Shown here piece after piece: positions 7,681 to 16,893 of a stretch of 41,887 bases of DNA. The notes beneath the pieces are model-generated. The model was given only the letters and a program-made list of their open reading frames with translations. It was not told the DNA's origin and ran no database searches. Position 1 is the first letter of the stretch; each line of letters opens with the position of its first letter. This DNA is from Bacteroidales bacterium (GTDB lineage: Bacteria > Bacteroidota > Bacteroidia > Bacteroidales > VadinHA17), in the NCBI GenBank assembly GCA_024762655.1, contig JANTHB010000026.1, forward strand, positions 1-41,887. Reading direction: 5' to 3'. The position numbers were made by a program, and so were the translations under genes.

Positions 7681-10053
7681 CTATTTCTCTTCCAACCAGA
7701 ATTTGCCTTTCAGTCTGATGTCTTCCGAGCTGCTGCCTATAAACACATCAAATCTTCCCGGTTCGACGGTAAATGCCATGTCTTTTCCGTAAAACCCCAG
7801 GTCGCGGGGTGTAAGGGTAAAAGAGATCCTTTTATTTTCCCCGGGTTGCAGGTGAACCCGTTCAAAACCTCTCAGCACCTTTTCATAGGTAATCACCGAA
7901 CTTACCACATCGTTGATATAAAGTTGCACGATCTCGTCCCCGGGTCTGTTTCCTATATTTTTAACGGTAAAGGAAACCTTTACAGAATTCATCAATCCGG
8001 CTGTATCAGGAGTAACCGTCAGGTTTTTATAGGCGAATGTCGTATAACTCAATCCATAACCAAAGGGAAAAAGGGCTCCCGAAACACGGGATTTTCCGCC
8101 GGAGCGGGCCCCGGGCATAAAAGGAAAGGCATAAGGGATCTGTCCTACCGTTTTAGGGAAGGTAACAGGCAGCTTCCCTCCCGGGTTGTAAATACCGAAC
8201 AACACATCGGCAATGGCTGTTCCGGTATACTCGCCCGGAAACCAGGCTTCCACAATGGCCGGCACATGCTTCGCACACCAGTTGATGGTGAGGGGGCGTC
8301 CGTTCAGCAGCACCAGCACTACCGGCGTTCCCGTACGATAAATCGCCTGAATGAGATCACGCTGTCGTCCGGCCGGATCCAGGGAAGTGCGGGAATGTCC
8401 TTCCGAGCAGATACGGTTATCATCGCCCAGTACCACAATAGCAATATCCGACTTTTTGGCAATCCGGACTGCTTCCCCGATCATTTTTTTCTCGTCTGCT
8501 GACAGTGGAAAAGGGTACAGTTCGCTTTCGGGAAAATGGGGGTCTGTCAGCCTGCATCCCTGGGCATGTAATACCCGGGTTGCAGGGGTTACAGCCCGAC
8601 GAATACCTTCCAGTACGGTTACCAGCTCCGGATTACGCGGACCGTAACGGGAAGATATTTGTTTCACTTCTTCGATATCCGGACCGATCACAGCAATGGT
8701 TTTAAGGGTTTTCTTCAACGGCAGCAATCCGCCTTCATTCTTCAACAGGATCATGGATTCATGCGCTGCCTGCAAAGCCAGTTTTTTATGCTTCTCCGAA
8801 TGAACAAGGGTATCCGCTGCTTTGGGATTATTGACATAAGGATGATCGAACAGCCCCAGTGTGAATTTTACCCGCAGCACCTCGGAAACGCGTTTATCCA
8901 CGGTTTCTTCCGGGAGCTTCCCGTCCCGAATGGCTTTTCGTAAAGGGATAATAAAGACTTCCGGTTTCGTAAAGGTTGTCCGGACATTCAGTCCGGCCTG
9001 AAAAGCCCTCGCAATGGCATCTTCATACGTAGGAGAGACTTTGTGTTTGGTATAGAGATATTCCAGGGCATCGCTGTCAGAAACGACATAGCCTTTAAAC
9101 CCGAATTTTTCGCGCAGGACAGTGGTCAGGAAATAATGGCTGCCTGTAACAGGCACTCCGTTGTAGTCATTATAAGAGCTCATGGTCCCGAGTCCTCCGG
9201 CTTCGGTAAAATCAACCCGGAAGGGTTCCAAAAAGAGCGACCAAACGGCTCGCGGGGTTACATGGGGATCGGTACGTGTCTTTCCGTCACGGCCTCCCAC
9301 CGGCACGCTGTAAACAGCATAATGTTTCGCTGTGGATGCGACTCCCTGACTCTGCAGCCCCAGCACTTCCTGTTTGCCCAATTGAGCAACCAGATAAGGA
9401 TCTTCCCCGTAGGTTTCCACAAAGCGTCCCCATCGCGGATCACGGGCCAGTCCCAGAATCGGCGAATAGACATTGGTGTACCCCAGGGCCCGGCCTTCCC
9501 GGCCGGTCACCTCGCCGATCTTTCGTACCAGCGCTTTGTCCCATGTGCTGGCCACACCGATCTGGGCCGGAAAATAGGTGGCTTTGTAATGACAGATACC
9601 CCGGATGCCTTCATCGGTAAAATCCACAGGAATACCCAGACGCGTTTGTTCAATAAAAAAGTGCTGAACCGTATTGATGGCTTCAGCATGCCGTGAAAAA
9701 GGATAACAGTACTGACTGATTGTCCTGACGCCATTCAGATGCTCATCGATGTTGGCAATCCCTTCTTTCCATATCTCATTTTTCCATTCCGGTGTCGGCA
9801 GCTCGTCTTTCAGCACCTTATTATAGCCGTACAGGGTAGCCAGCTGACAGGTCTTTTCTTCCATGGTCATTTGTGACAGCAAATCCTTAACTCTCTTATC
9901 TATAGGTTGAGATGAATCTTCATACACATCCTTTTTCCCATTTTTATTGAGATCGATCCACCCGTCATGATAAATGTTTTTGTTTTGCTGGGTAAAAGAG
10001 GGGGCAATGTGGATCCCCAGGATCATACACACTAAAAGTACTTGTTTTTTCAT
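7681..10053 (-). CDS. GH3 family beta-glycosidase (beta-glucosidase/xylosidase-like), secreted
   Basis: ORF 7681..10095; likely start 10053 (MKKQVLLVCMILGIHIAPSFTQQ signal). GH3 features: ARDPRWGRFVETYGEDPYLV, KHYAVYSVPVGGRDGKTR, KGYVVSDSDALEYL, C-terminal Fn3-like domain. Confidence 0.94.
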   Translation of the reverse strand: MKKQVLLVCMILGIHIAPSFTQQNKNIYHDGWIDLNKNGKKDVYEDSSQPIDKRVKDLLSQMTMEEKTCQLATLYGYNKVLKDELPTPEWKNEIWKEGIANIDEHLNGVRTISQYCYPFSRHAEAINTVQHFFIEQTRLGIPVDFTDEGIRGICHYKATYFPAQIGVASTWDKALVRKIGEVTGREGRALGYTNVYSPILGLARDPRWGRFVETYGEDPYLVAQLGKQEVLGLQSQGVASTAKHYAVYSVPVGGRDGKTRTDPHVTPRAVWSLFLEPFRVDFTEAGGLGTMSSYNDYNGVPVTGSHYFLTTVLREKFGFKGYVVSDSDALEYLYTKHKVSPTYEDAIARAFQAGLNVRTTFTKPEVFIIPLRKAIRDGKLPEETVDKRVSEVLRVKFTLGLFDHPYVNNPKAADTLVHSEKHKKLALQAAHESMILLKNEGGLLPLKKTLKTIAVIGPDIEEVKQISSRYGPRNPELVTVLEGIRRAVTPATRVLHAQGCRLTDPHFPESELYPFPLSADEKKMIGEAVRIAKKSDIAIVVLGDDNRICSEGHSRTSLDPAGRQRDLIQAIYRTGTPVVLVLLNGRPLTINWCAKHVPAIVEAWFPGEYTGTAIADVLFGIYNPGGKLPVTFPKTVGQIPYAFPFMPGARSGGKSRVSGALFPFGYGLSYTTFAYKNLTVTPDTAGLMNSVKVSFTVKNIGNRPGDEIVQLYINDVVSSVITYEKVLRGFERVHLQPGENKRISFTLTPRDLGFYGKDMAFTVEPGRFDVFIGSSSEDIRLKGKFWLEEK

Positions 10054-10290
10054 GATATATAATTTTTTGTAATACACTCTCTTATTGTGAGACAAGGCAG
10101 ACTTGTCTTTACCACCCCAATGCCCTTATCCCTCAACCTTCATCTGTATCTGCCTCCGCCCTTACGGGATATAACATGTTTATCAATCTCTCCTCACCCA
10201 GGGCTTCGCCCTACGCCAATGTCCACGCCCATGCCTGTCTGCGTGCCTTCAGGATCTGTACATTTTCATTTCTACGCCCCTGTTCGCCCT

Positions 10291-11793
10291 TCATTGACCG
10301 TGGTTCATCATTCCAAACAGTCCCGTATTTCCTTTTTCCCATATCTTCATCAGGCTATCCACCAGTTCCGGCCGGGCAGAGGCGATGTTCCGGTTTTCAT
10401 AAGGATCGGCCTGGTGGTCATACAATTCGGTAACGGGCCGGGCGTTTCTGAAATAATGAGTCAGCCGGTAGCGGGAGGTCCGCATGGAGATGCCCCGGCG
10501 GAAGTAGCTATAGGCTACCTCATCCCAGTGGGGATCATCCGGATGCTTTAATAAAGGGACAAAACTTTTTCCGTCGACAGGAAGCGTATCCCTGATACCG
10601 CATAACTCCATCAAGGTAGGATAAATATCTACCGAGCTGACGATCTTGTCACAGACAGCATTCTGTTTCATGCCCGGCACCCGCATCATAAAAGCGCTGC
10701 GCAGGGCCCATTCGAAGATCGTATGTTTTCCCCACACCCGGTCATCGCCCAGATGCCAGCCATGATCACCCCATAAGATCACGATGGTATTGTCCTCCAG
10801 TCCCTGCCGGTCCAGTTCACCGAGGACTTTTCCCACCTGCGCATCCACATAACTGATGGCAGCAAAATAAGCATGCCGGAGTTTTCGGGCGTAGGCATCC
10901 GAGACCGGATTTTCCAGCGTAGGATGTTCTTCCCCCAGCTTGTATGCGTTGAACTCTCCGCTGTTATGCAGGCTGGCCGGGTTAACGTTCCGGGGAATAT
11001 CAGGCGAAGGGGTTAGAGGCAGCTTGTTTTCGTTATACAGCTTCCAGTATTTTTCGGGAGCATTGAAAGGAAGGTGTGGTTTGAAAAAGCCCACACCCAA
11101 AAAGAAAGGTTGTTTTTTTCCGGCCAGTTCACGAAGCTTTTGGACGGCCAGTTGCGCTGTCAGTCTGTCAGGATAGCCGCTATCCGGCACCTCAGCACAC
11201 TCATAAGGCTTCACCTCATTTTTTCTCGTATTGCGGTTGCTCCCATCGGCATATCCGAAAAAGGCATTCCATCCGGTGCCCCATTTACCGGCATCAAACA
11301 ACATCTCATCCCAACTGTGCGGCAGTTCCAGGGGGGCTCCTTCCGGGTCTCCCAGGTAGGGATACAGCTTCCCGTCAGCGTAGTGACTTATCTTCCCGAT
11401 GCCCACCGTATAATAACCGTGATTACGCAAGCGTTCGATAAATGTCTCGGGTACGTCATGTGTTTTTGCCTCACCGATAAAATGCCGGCAGGCATCGTTG
11501 GACAGGGCCCCCCTGTTCCGTGGCAGAGATCCGGTAAGCATGCTGTAGCGCGAAGCTCCACAGGTAGGCACCGTGACAAATTCATGCCTGAAAAGGATCC
11601 CCTGCCGTGCCAGCCTGTCCATGTTAGGACTCCGGATAAGTGAGTCGCCGTAACAATGCAGTTCGGGCCGCAGGTCATCCACAAAGAAAAACAGTATGTT
11701 GGGCTTCACCGGTTGTTTTGTATGCATATGGCAACTCAGCAATCCTAAAAAAGATACTGAAACAGCAACAAATAATAGCCGGTTTTTATACAT
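10291..11793 (-). CDS. S1-family sulfatase, iduronate-2-sulfatase-like, lipoprotein
   Basis: KPNILFFFVDDLRPELHCYGD, formylglycine-type C-x-A-x-R motif (TCGASRYSMLTGSLPRNRG), LWGDHGWHLGDDRVWGKHT; lipobox LLSC. Confidence 0.92.
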   Translation of the reverse strand: MYKNRLLFVAVSVSFLGLLSCHMHTKQPVKPNILFFFVDDLRPELHCYGDSLIRSPNMDRLARQGILFRHEFVTVPTCGASRYSMLTGSLPRNRGALSNDACRHFIGEAKTHDVPETFIERLRNHGYYTVGIGKISHYADGKLYPYLGDPEGAPLELPHSWDEMLFDAGKWGTGWNAFFGYADGSNRNTRKNEVKPYECAEVPDSGYPDRLTAQLAVQKLRELAGKKQPFFLGVGFFKPHLPFNAPEKYWKLYNENKLPLTPSPDIPRNVNPASLHNSGEFNAYKLGEEHPTLENPVSDAYARKLRHAYFAAISYVDAQVGKVLGELDRQGLEDNTIVILWGDHGWHLGDDRVWGKHTIFEWALRSAFMMRVPGMKQNAVCDKIVSSVDIYPTLMELCGIRDTLPVDGKSFVPLLKHPDDPHWDEVAYSYFRRGISMRTSRYRLTHYFRNARPVTELYDHQADPYENRNIASARPELVDSLMKIWEKGNTGLFGMMNHGQ

Positions 11794-11977
11794 CCTCCTT
11801 TAAACAAATTAAGAATATGAAATCATAGACCAAAATAAAGAAATTTCTTCAACCGAAATTTTTTTATTCCACCTCAACCTAAACTTTTTTTTCAAAAGTT
11901 ATGACGTTTCCTCAATTTACAGTTTGCATCCCGTAAAAAATGCATAATGCAGATGAACCATACTTCTTTTAAAAAAT

Positions 11978-11999
11978 TTTGCGTGTACGTACACGCAAA
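11978..11999. promoter_or_regulatory. 22-bp perfect palindrome TTTGCGTGTACGTACACGCAAA, candidate LacI-family operator
   Basis: Perfect dyad centred on CpG (11988/11989), 52 bp upstream of the LacI-family gene and next to a TAnnTTTG box. Confidence 0.7.
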
Positions 12000-12012
12000 T
12001 AAAAATATGTTG

Positions 12013-12020
12013 TATCTTTG
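12013..12020 (+). promoter_or_regulatory. Candidate Bacteroidota -7 box (TATCTTTG) for the LacI gene/operon
   Basis: Matches TAnnTTTG, 31 bp upstream of the start codon; no clear -33 box at standard spacing. Confidence 0.45.
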
Positions 12021-12050
12021 CAATAAAACCAGCTATAATACTGCAATATA

Positions 12051-13094
12051 ATGAAAAAGGTAAGTATCAAAGACATCGCAGAAAAAGCCAATGTGTCCAT
12101 TGGGACGGTAGACCGTGTCATTCACAATCGTGGCAGGGTATCGGAGCGTACCCGGGAGAAGGTTCTTGCCATATGCCGGGAGATGGATTACGAGCCCAAT
12201 GTTCTGGCACAGCGGCTGGCCTCAGACAAGGCTTTTGTTTTTGCGACTTTTACACCGAAGCCCAAAAGAGACAATTCTTACTGGAAAACGCCCCTGGACG
12301 GGATCAGAAAAGCAGCCGACGAACTGTCGGGTTACCGGGTGCGGGTAAAGTCCTATTTTTACGATCAGGAAAATGAAGAATCGTTCAGGCAGGAGTCCCT
12401 TAATATTTTACTGGAGAAACCGGACGGGGTCCTGATCGCTCCGCTGTTTCACCGCGAAGCCCGGGATCTGGCCCGGAAACTGGAATCCTACGATATCCCC
12501 TTTGTTTTCATTGACTCCAAAGTGGAGGACACCCGGTACCTCAGTTATTTCGGACAGGATTCCTTTCGCAGCGGATATCTTGCCGGCCGTTTGATCTGGT
12601 TTCACCTGAAAAAGAAAGGAGAAGTGATCATTGTCAATTTCTCCTCCGATCTGGAAAACCATGTACATCTGAAAAACAGGGAGAAAGGATTGAAGCAGTT
12701 TATGGAAAACCACCATTTCAGGGGAACACTGACAAGTCTGACCATAGATCCCAAAGAAGAGCTGGTGCTTACACACACCCTTTATGAAAGACTGCATCAC
12801 AAAACGCAGGGCCTGTTTGTCACCTCTTCGGCCCATAAGGTGGCCCGGAGTCTTCAGAAAATCGGCAAGGATAATGTCCTTTTCGTCGGTTATGACCTGA
12901 CACCTGACAACGTAACGTATCTGAACAAAGGGATTATTGATGTTCTGCTGTGTCAGAAACCCATGGCCCAGGGCCACGAAGGGATTATGGCTCTCTTCAA
13001 CCATCTGGTCAGAAAGAGAAAGGTGGAAAAAAACCACTCCATGCCCATAGAAATTGTGGTAAAGGAAAATTACCAGGATTATTCGGATTTTTAA
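12051..13094 (+). CDS. LacI-family transcriptional regulator
   Basis: N-terminal [53 protein letters not shown] plus periplasmic-binding-protein-like domain. Confidence 0.95.
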   Translation: MKKVSIKDIAEKANVSIGTVDRVIHNRGRVSERTREKVLAICREMDYEPNVLAQRLASDKAFVFATFTPKPKRDNSYWKTPLDGIRKAADELSGYRVRVKSYFYDQENEESFRQESLNILLEKPDGVLIAPLFHREARDLARKLESYDIPFVFIDSKVEDTRYLSYFGQDSFRSGYLAGRLIWFHLKKKGEVIIVNFSSDLENHVHLKNREKGLKQFMENHHFRGTLTSLTIDPKEELVLTHTLYERLHHKTQGLFVTSSAHKVARSLQKIGKDNVLFVGYDLTPDNVTYLNKGIIDVLLCQKPMAQGHEGIMALFNHLVRKRKVEKNHSMPIEIVVKENYQDYSDF

Positions 13095-13154
13095 GATGAG
13101 GGAAAGGTGTCATCCCTGATTATTCCCTGTCCATACCTATAAAAAAATCACTAT

Positions 13155-14006
13155 ATGAAACCACTTAATTTTGATGATCTGAAAGGAAAAGTTTGTGTTT
13201 TGACCGGGGGTGGAGGAGCCATCGGTGCTTCGCTGGCGGAGTTTCTGGCGCGCAGGGGTGTACGCATGGCCATTCTGGACCTGAACGGGGCACGTGCTGA
13301 GGAAGTGGCTAAACAGGTCAAACGTGAAACGGGCACTCCTGCCGTCGGTATCAAAACCAATGTCCTGGAGAAAGAATCCCTTGAGCAGGCCGCAGAGGCC
13401 ATTCATAAAGAATTCGGAAAGGTGGATTTTCTGATCAACGCTGCCGGAGGCAACTCTCCCAAGGGCACTACGGAGGCGGAGTTTCTGGAATCGGTATCGG
13501 AACAGGATCTGGAGAAATCCATCTATGGTCTTGACATAGAAGGGTTCCGCTGGGTCTTTGACCTGAACCTTTCCGGCACCCTGCTCCCTACGCTGGTATT
13601 TACCAGGGATATGCTGGATCTGGGCAGCGGCGCCGTGGTTAATTTTTCTTCCATGAGTGCCCTGCGTCCTCTGACACGTGTGGGGGCCTACTCCGCCGCC
13701 AAAGCCGCCGTCACCAACCTGACCGAGTGGCTGGCCGTACATCTGGCCAAAAAGAACATCCGCATAAACGCCGTAGCACCGGGATTCTTCGTGGGAGAAC
13801 AAAACCGCTTTCTCCTTTTTGATGAAAAAACGGGAGAACTATCTCCCCGCGGCAACAAGATCATTATGAACACTCCCATGGGAAGATTCGGAGATTACGG
13901 GGAGATCCACGGCACGGTAGCCTTCCTGCTCTCAGGCATGGCCAGCTTCATTACGGGCGTGACCGTTCCGATTGACGGAGGTTTTAACGCTTACTCGGGC
14001 GTGTAA
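13155..14006 (+). CDS. SDR-family oxidoreductase, likely fructuronate reductase / D-mannonate oxidoreductase (UxuB-type SDR)
   Basis: Rossmann GGGGAIGASLAEF, LINAAGGNSPKGTT, YSAAKAA catalytic motif, VPIDGGFNAYSGV; co-directional with uxaC. Confidence 0.8.
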   Translation: MKPLNFDDLKGKVCVLTGGGGAIGASLAEFLARRGVRMAILDLNGARAEEVAKQVKRETGTPAVGIKTNVLEKESLEQAAEAIHKEFGKVDFLINAAGGNSPKGTTEAEFLESVSEQDLEKSIYGLDIEGFRWVFDLNLSGTLLPTLVFTRDMLDLGSGAVVNFSSMSALRPLTRVGAYSAAKAAVTNLTEWLAVHLAKKNIRINAVAPGFFVGEQNRFLLFDEKTGELSPRGNKIIMNTPMGRFGDYGEIHGTVAFLLSGMASFITGVTVPIDGGFNAYSGV

Positions 14007-14131
14007 AATCCCAATGTCGGATACAGTTAAAGTCAACGGATTTCCATGAAGGAGAAAATCACACCTGAACTTCAAACAAAAGGATTTACGGAATCATATC
14101 AGAGATAAGGCACTTAAAAGACTTTACGAAC

Positions 14132-15424
14132 ATGAAAGGAATGAAAAAAAATGTTATCGTCGCACAGTCCGGAGGGCCTTCTCCGGTCATCAACAACTCC
14201 TTACGCGGGATCATTGAGGCCTGCAGGGCGTATCCCGGTCATTTCGGCACACTCTATGCCGGATGGCATGGGATCGAAGGGGTGCTGAAAGAAGAATTAT
14301 TGGATCTGTCGGCCCAAAAAGAGGAAGAGATTGCGTTGTTGAAAAACACTCCGGCAGCAGGCAGCATCGGCACCTGCCGTTACAAGCTGAAAGAGCATCA
14401 GGAGAAGGATTTTGAACGTATTGTGGAAGTATTCCGTGCGCATAATGTAGGATATTTTTTTTACATCGGGGGTAACGACTCTCAGCACACAGCTTATAAA
14501 GTCAGTGAGATCTGCCGGGACAAAGGGTTGGATGTCATTGCCGTGGGCGTTCCCAAGACGATTGACAATGATGTGGGTGACAGCGAGTTCAAGCTGATCG
14601 ACCATACACCCGGCTATGGCAGTGTGGCTCGTTACTGGAGTCACATTGTGCAGAACGCAGAAGAGGAGAACCGGGGTTCTTCGCCTGCCGACCCGGTGCT
14701 GGTATTGCAAGCCATGGGCCGCAAGATCGGATACATTCCGGCGGCAGCCCGTCTGGCAGACCCCGAAAGAAAAACGCCTTTGCAGATATACCTGGCTGAG
14801 TCGGGCGTCAGTCTGCCCGAACTGGCAGACCACGTCAACGACCAACTGAAAAAGGACGGCCGTTGTCTGGTGGTGGTGAGCGAAGGCTTTGATGCAGGAG
14901 ATCAGGGAGAGGTGAAGGACTCGTTCGGACATACCAACTTCGGAGCTACTAAAATAACGGTGTATCAGACCATCATCAACTACCTGAACGAAAAAGGACT
15001 GAAAGCCCGGGGAGCCGCCCGTGGTCAGGTGATGGGCACCGACCAGCGTGATACGGCTATCTATGCCTCTACCATAGACCTGGATGAAGCTTATCAGGTG
15101 GGGAAAAAGGCGGTAGAGATCGCCCTGCATGACGGCAACGGCTGGATGGCCACGATCCTGAGGGATCCGGGACCCGTCTACACCGTACACTACGATAAGG
15201 TGCCGCTGGAAAAAGTAGCCCTTTCCGAACGTACTTTCCCTGACAAATGGATCGCCGGAAACAGGAGGGATGTGACGGATGCCTTCCTCGAATACGTCCG
15301 GCCCCTCATCGGCAACGACTGGCCCTCCGTACCCCTGGTGAACGGCATTCAGCGGTTCACCCGCTTCGAACCCATCTTTGCCGAACAAAAACTGAAAAAG
15401 TATATCCCTCAGGCCTACGCTTAA
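14132..15424 (+). CDS. 6-phosphofructokinase family protein, predicted PPi-dependent
   Basis: VAQSGGPSPVINNSLRG, YIGGNDSQHTA, VPKTIDNDV (Lys as in PPi-PFKs, where ATP-PFKs have PGTIDND), DHTPGYGSVA. Confidence 0.88.
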   Translation: MKGMKKNVIVAQSGGPSPVINNSLRGIIEACRAYPGHFGTLYAGWHGIEGVLKEELLDLSAQKEEEIALLKNTPAAGSIGTCRYKLKEHQEKDFERIVEVFRAHNVGYFFYIGGNDSQHTAYKVSEICRDKGLDVIAVGVPKTIDNDVGDSEFKLIDHTPGYGSVARYWSHIVQNAEEENRGSSPADPVLVLQAMGRKIGYIPAAARLADPERKTPLQIYLAESGVSLPELADHVNDQLKKDGRCLVVVSEGFDAGDQGEVKDSFGHTNFGATKITVYQTIINYLNEKGLKARGAARGQVMGTDQRDTAIYASTIDLDEAYQVGKKAVEIALHDGNGWMATILRDPGPVYTVHYDKVPLEKVALSERTFPDKWIAGNRRDVTDAFLEYVRPLIGNDWPSVPLVNGIQRFTRFEPIFAEQKLKKYIPQAYA

Positions 15425-15475
15425 AATGAATTTTGAATGATGATTTATGATTTATGAATAAATAAATTTTTAATT

Positions 15476-15853
15476 ATGAAAACTTTCGATAATTATGATC
15501 TGGAAGAAAGGGTAATTGATTTTGCAGTTATGATAATAAAAATTGCAGATAAAATCCACAATTCTTTCCGGGGAAATAATCTTAGCAATCAATTGGTTCG
15601 ATCAGGAAGTTCTCCTGCAATACATTATGGTGAAGTTCAATCCTCAGAATCTTTAAAAGATTTCATACATAAGATGAGTGTATGTCTGAAGGAATTACGT
15701 GAAACTTATATTTCATTAAGGATAATCAAGAAGTTAGACTTTAATGGGCTTAACGAAGAAATTGATATTGCAATTAAAGAAAACCTGGAACTAATATCCA
15801 TTTTTTCAAAAGCCATAAAAACCTCAAAAAACAAAAACATTCAAAATTCTTAA
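15476..15853 (+). CDS. Four-helix-bundle protein (23S rRNA intervening-sequence / S23 family)
   Basis: 125 aa, LEERVIDFAVMIIKIADKIHNSFRGNNLSNQLVRSGSSPAIHYGEVQSSESLKDFIHKMSVCLKELRETYISLRII. AT-rich relative to its neighbours. Confidence 0.88.
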   Translation: MKTFDNYDLEERVIDFAVMIIKIADKIHNSFRGNNLSNQLVRSGSSPAIHYGEVQSSESLKDFIHKMSVCLKELRETYISLRIIKKLDFNGLNEEIDIAIKENLELISIFSKAIKTSKNKNIQNS

Positions 15854-15883
15854 CTCATAATTCATAATTCATAATTTTCTACC

Positions 15884-16768
15884 ATGGATCATCAACAAAT
15901 GCTTAAAGACTTAAAACCCGAAAAGGATTTTTTTATCGGCATTGATTCGGACGGATGTGTGTTCGACTCGATGGAGCCTAAACAGAAAGAATTTTTCTGT
16001 CCCAATGTGCTTCGGTATTTCGGGTTGTTACCGGTTTCGAAAGTTGCCCGTGAGACCTGGGAGTTTGTCAATCTTTACTCCCGCACCCGTGGCATCAACC
16101 GTTTCCTGGCCCTGTTGGAATTTGCACGTTTACTGTCTGACCGTCCCGAGGTGGCCTCCCGCGGCCTGGAGGTCCCCGATTTCTCATCGTTGAGAGCCTG
16201 GACCCGGAAAGAAACCAAACTGGGGAATCCCACCCTGAAGAAATATGCCTCGCACACCGATGATGCCATGATCCACCGGGTGCTGGAATGGTCGGAGAAG
16301 GTAAATGAAGAGATCGGCATGTGGGTAAAAGGGCTCAAACCTTTCGCCGGAGTACGCGAATCCCTGGAAATCATCCGGGACAAGGCCGATGCCATGGTGG
16401 TCTCACAGACTCCGGTAGAAGCCCTGGTGAGAGAGTGGGAAGAAAACGGCATAGCAGGCTTCGTGCGAATCATCGCCGGCCAGGAATACGGCACCAAAAC
16501 GGAGCACCTGGCCCTGGCCGCCAAAGGGAAATATGCAGATGACCACATCCTGATGGTAGGAGATGCTCCGGGCGATATGAAAGCAGCCCGCGCCAACGGG
16601 GTGCTGTTCTTTCCCGTCAACCCCGGCCATGAAGAAGCATCATGGGAACGATTCCACAAGGAAGCGCTGGGCAGGTTTTTCGAAGGCACTTATGCCGGAG
16701 ATTATGAGGAGACACTGGTGGAAGAATTTAATACGTATCTACCGGAAGAACCGGACTGGAAAAAATGA
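15884..16768 (+). CDS. HAD-superfamily hydrolase
   Basis: Motif I IDSDGCVFDSM, motif II VVSQT, motif III/IV region MVGDAPGDMKAARANGVLFFPV. Confidence 0.82.
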   Translation: MDHQQMLKDLKPEKDFFIGIDSDGCVFDSMEPKQKEFFCPNVLRYFGLLPVSKVARETWEFVNLYSRTRGINRFLALLEFARLLSDRPEVASRGLEVPDFSSLRAWTRKETKLGNPTLKKYASHTDDAMIHRVLEWSEKVNEEIGMWVKGLKPFAGVRESLEIIRDKADAMVVSQTPVEALVREWEENGIAGFVRIIAGQEYGTKTEHLALAAKGKYADDHILMVGDAPGDMKAARANGVLFFPVNPGHEEASWERFHKEALGRFFEGTYAGDYEETLVEEFNTYLPEEPDWKK

Positions 16769-16893
16769 ATTCTCAACCTTCAAATCCCATTCAGGCACGA
16801 TGACCGGTTTTTGTAGTTTGGTGCTTTTTGGGGCTACCGGAGATCAGGGAGTGAGGTTGTTTTTTGAAATTGTTCGTTTTAATTTTTACACGT

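Noticed and set aside
14297-15388. 363-aa minus-strand ORF
   Set aside because: Antisense shadow of the PFK gene; no domain signature.
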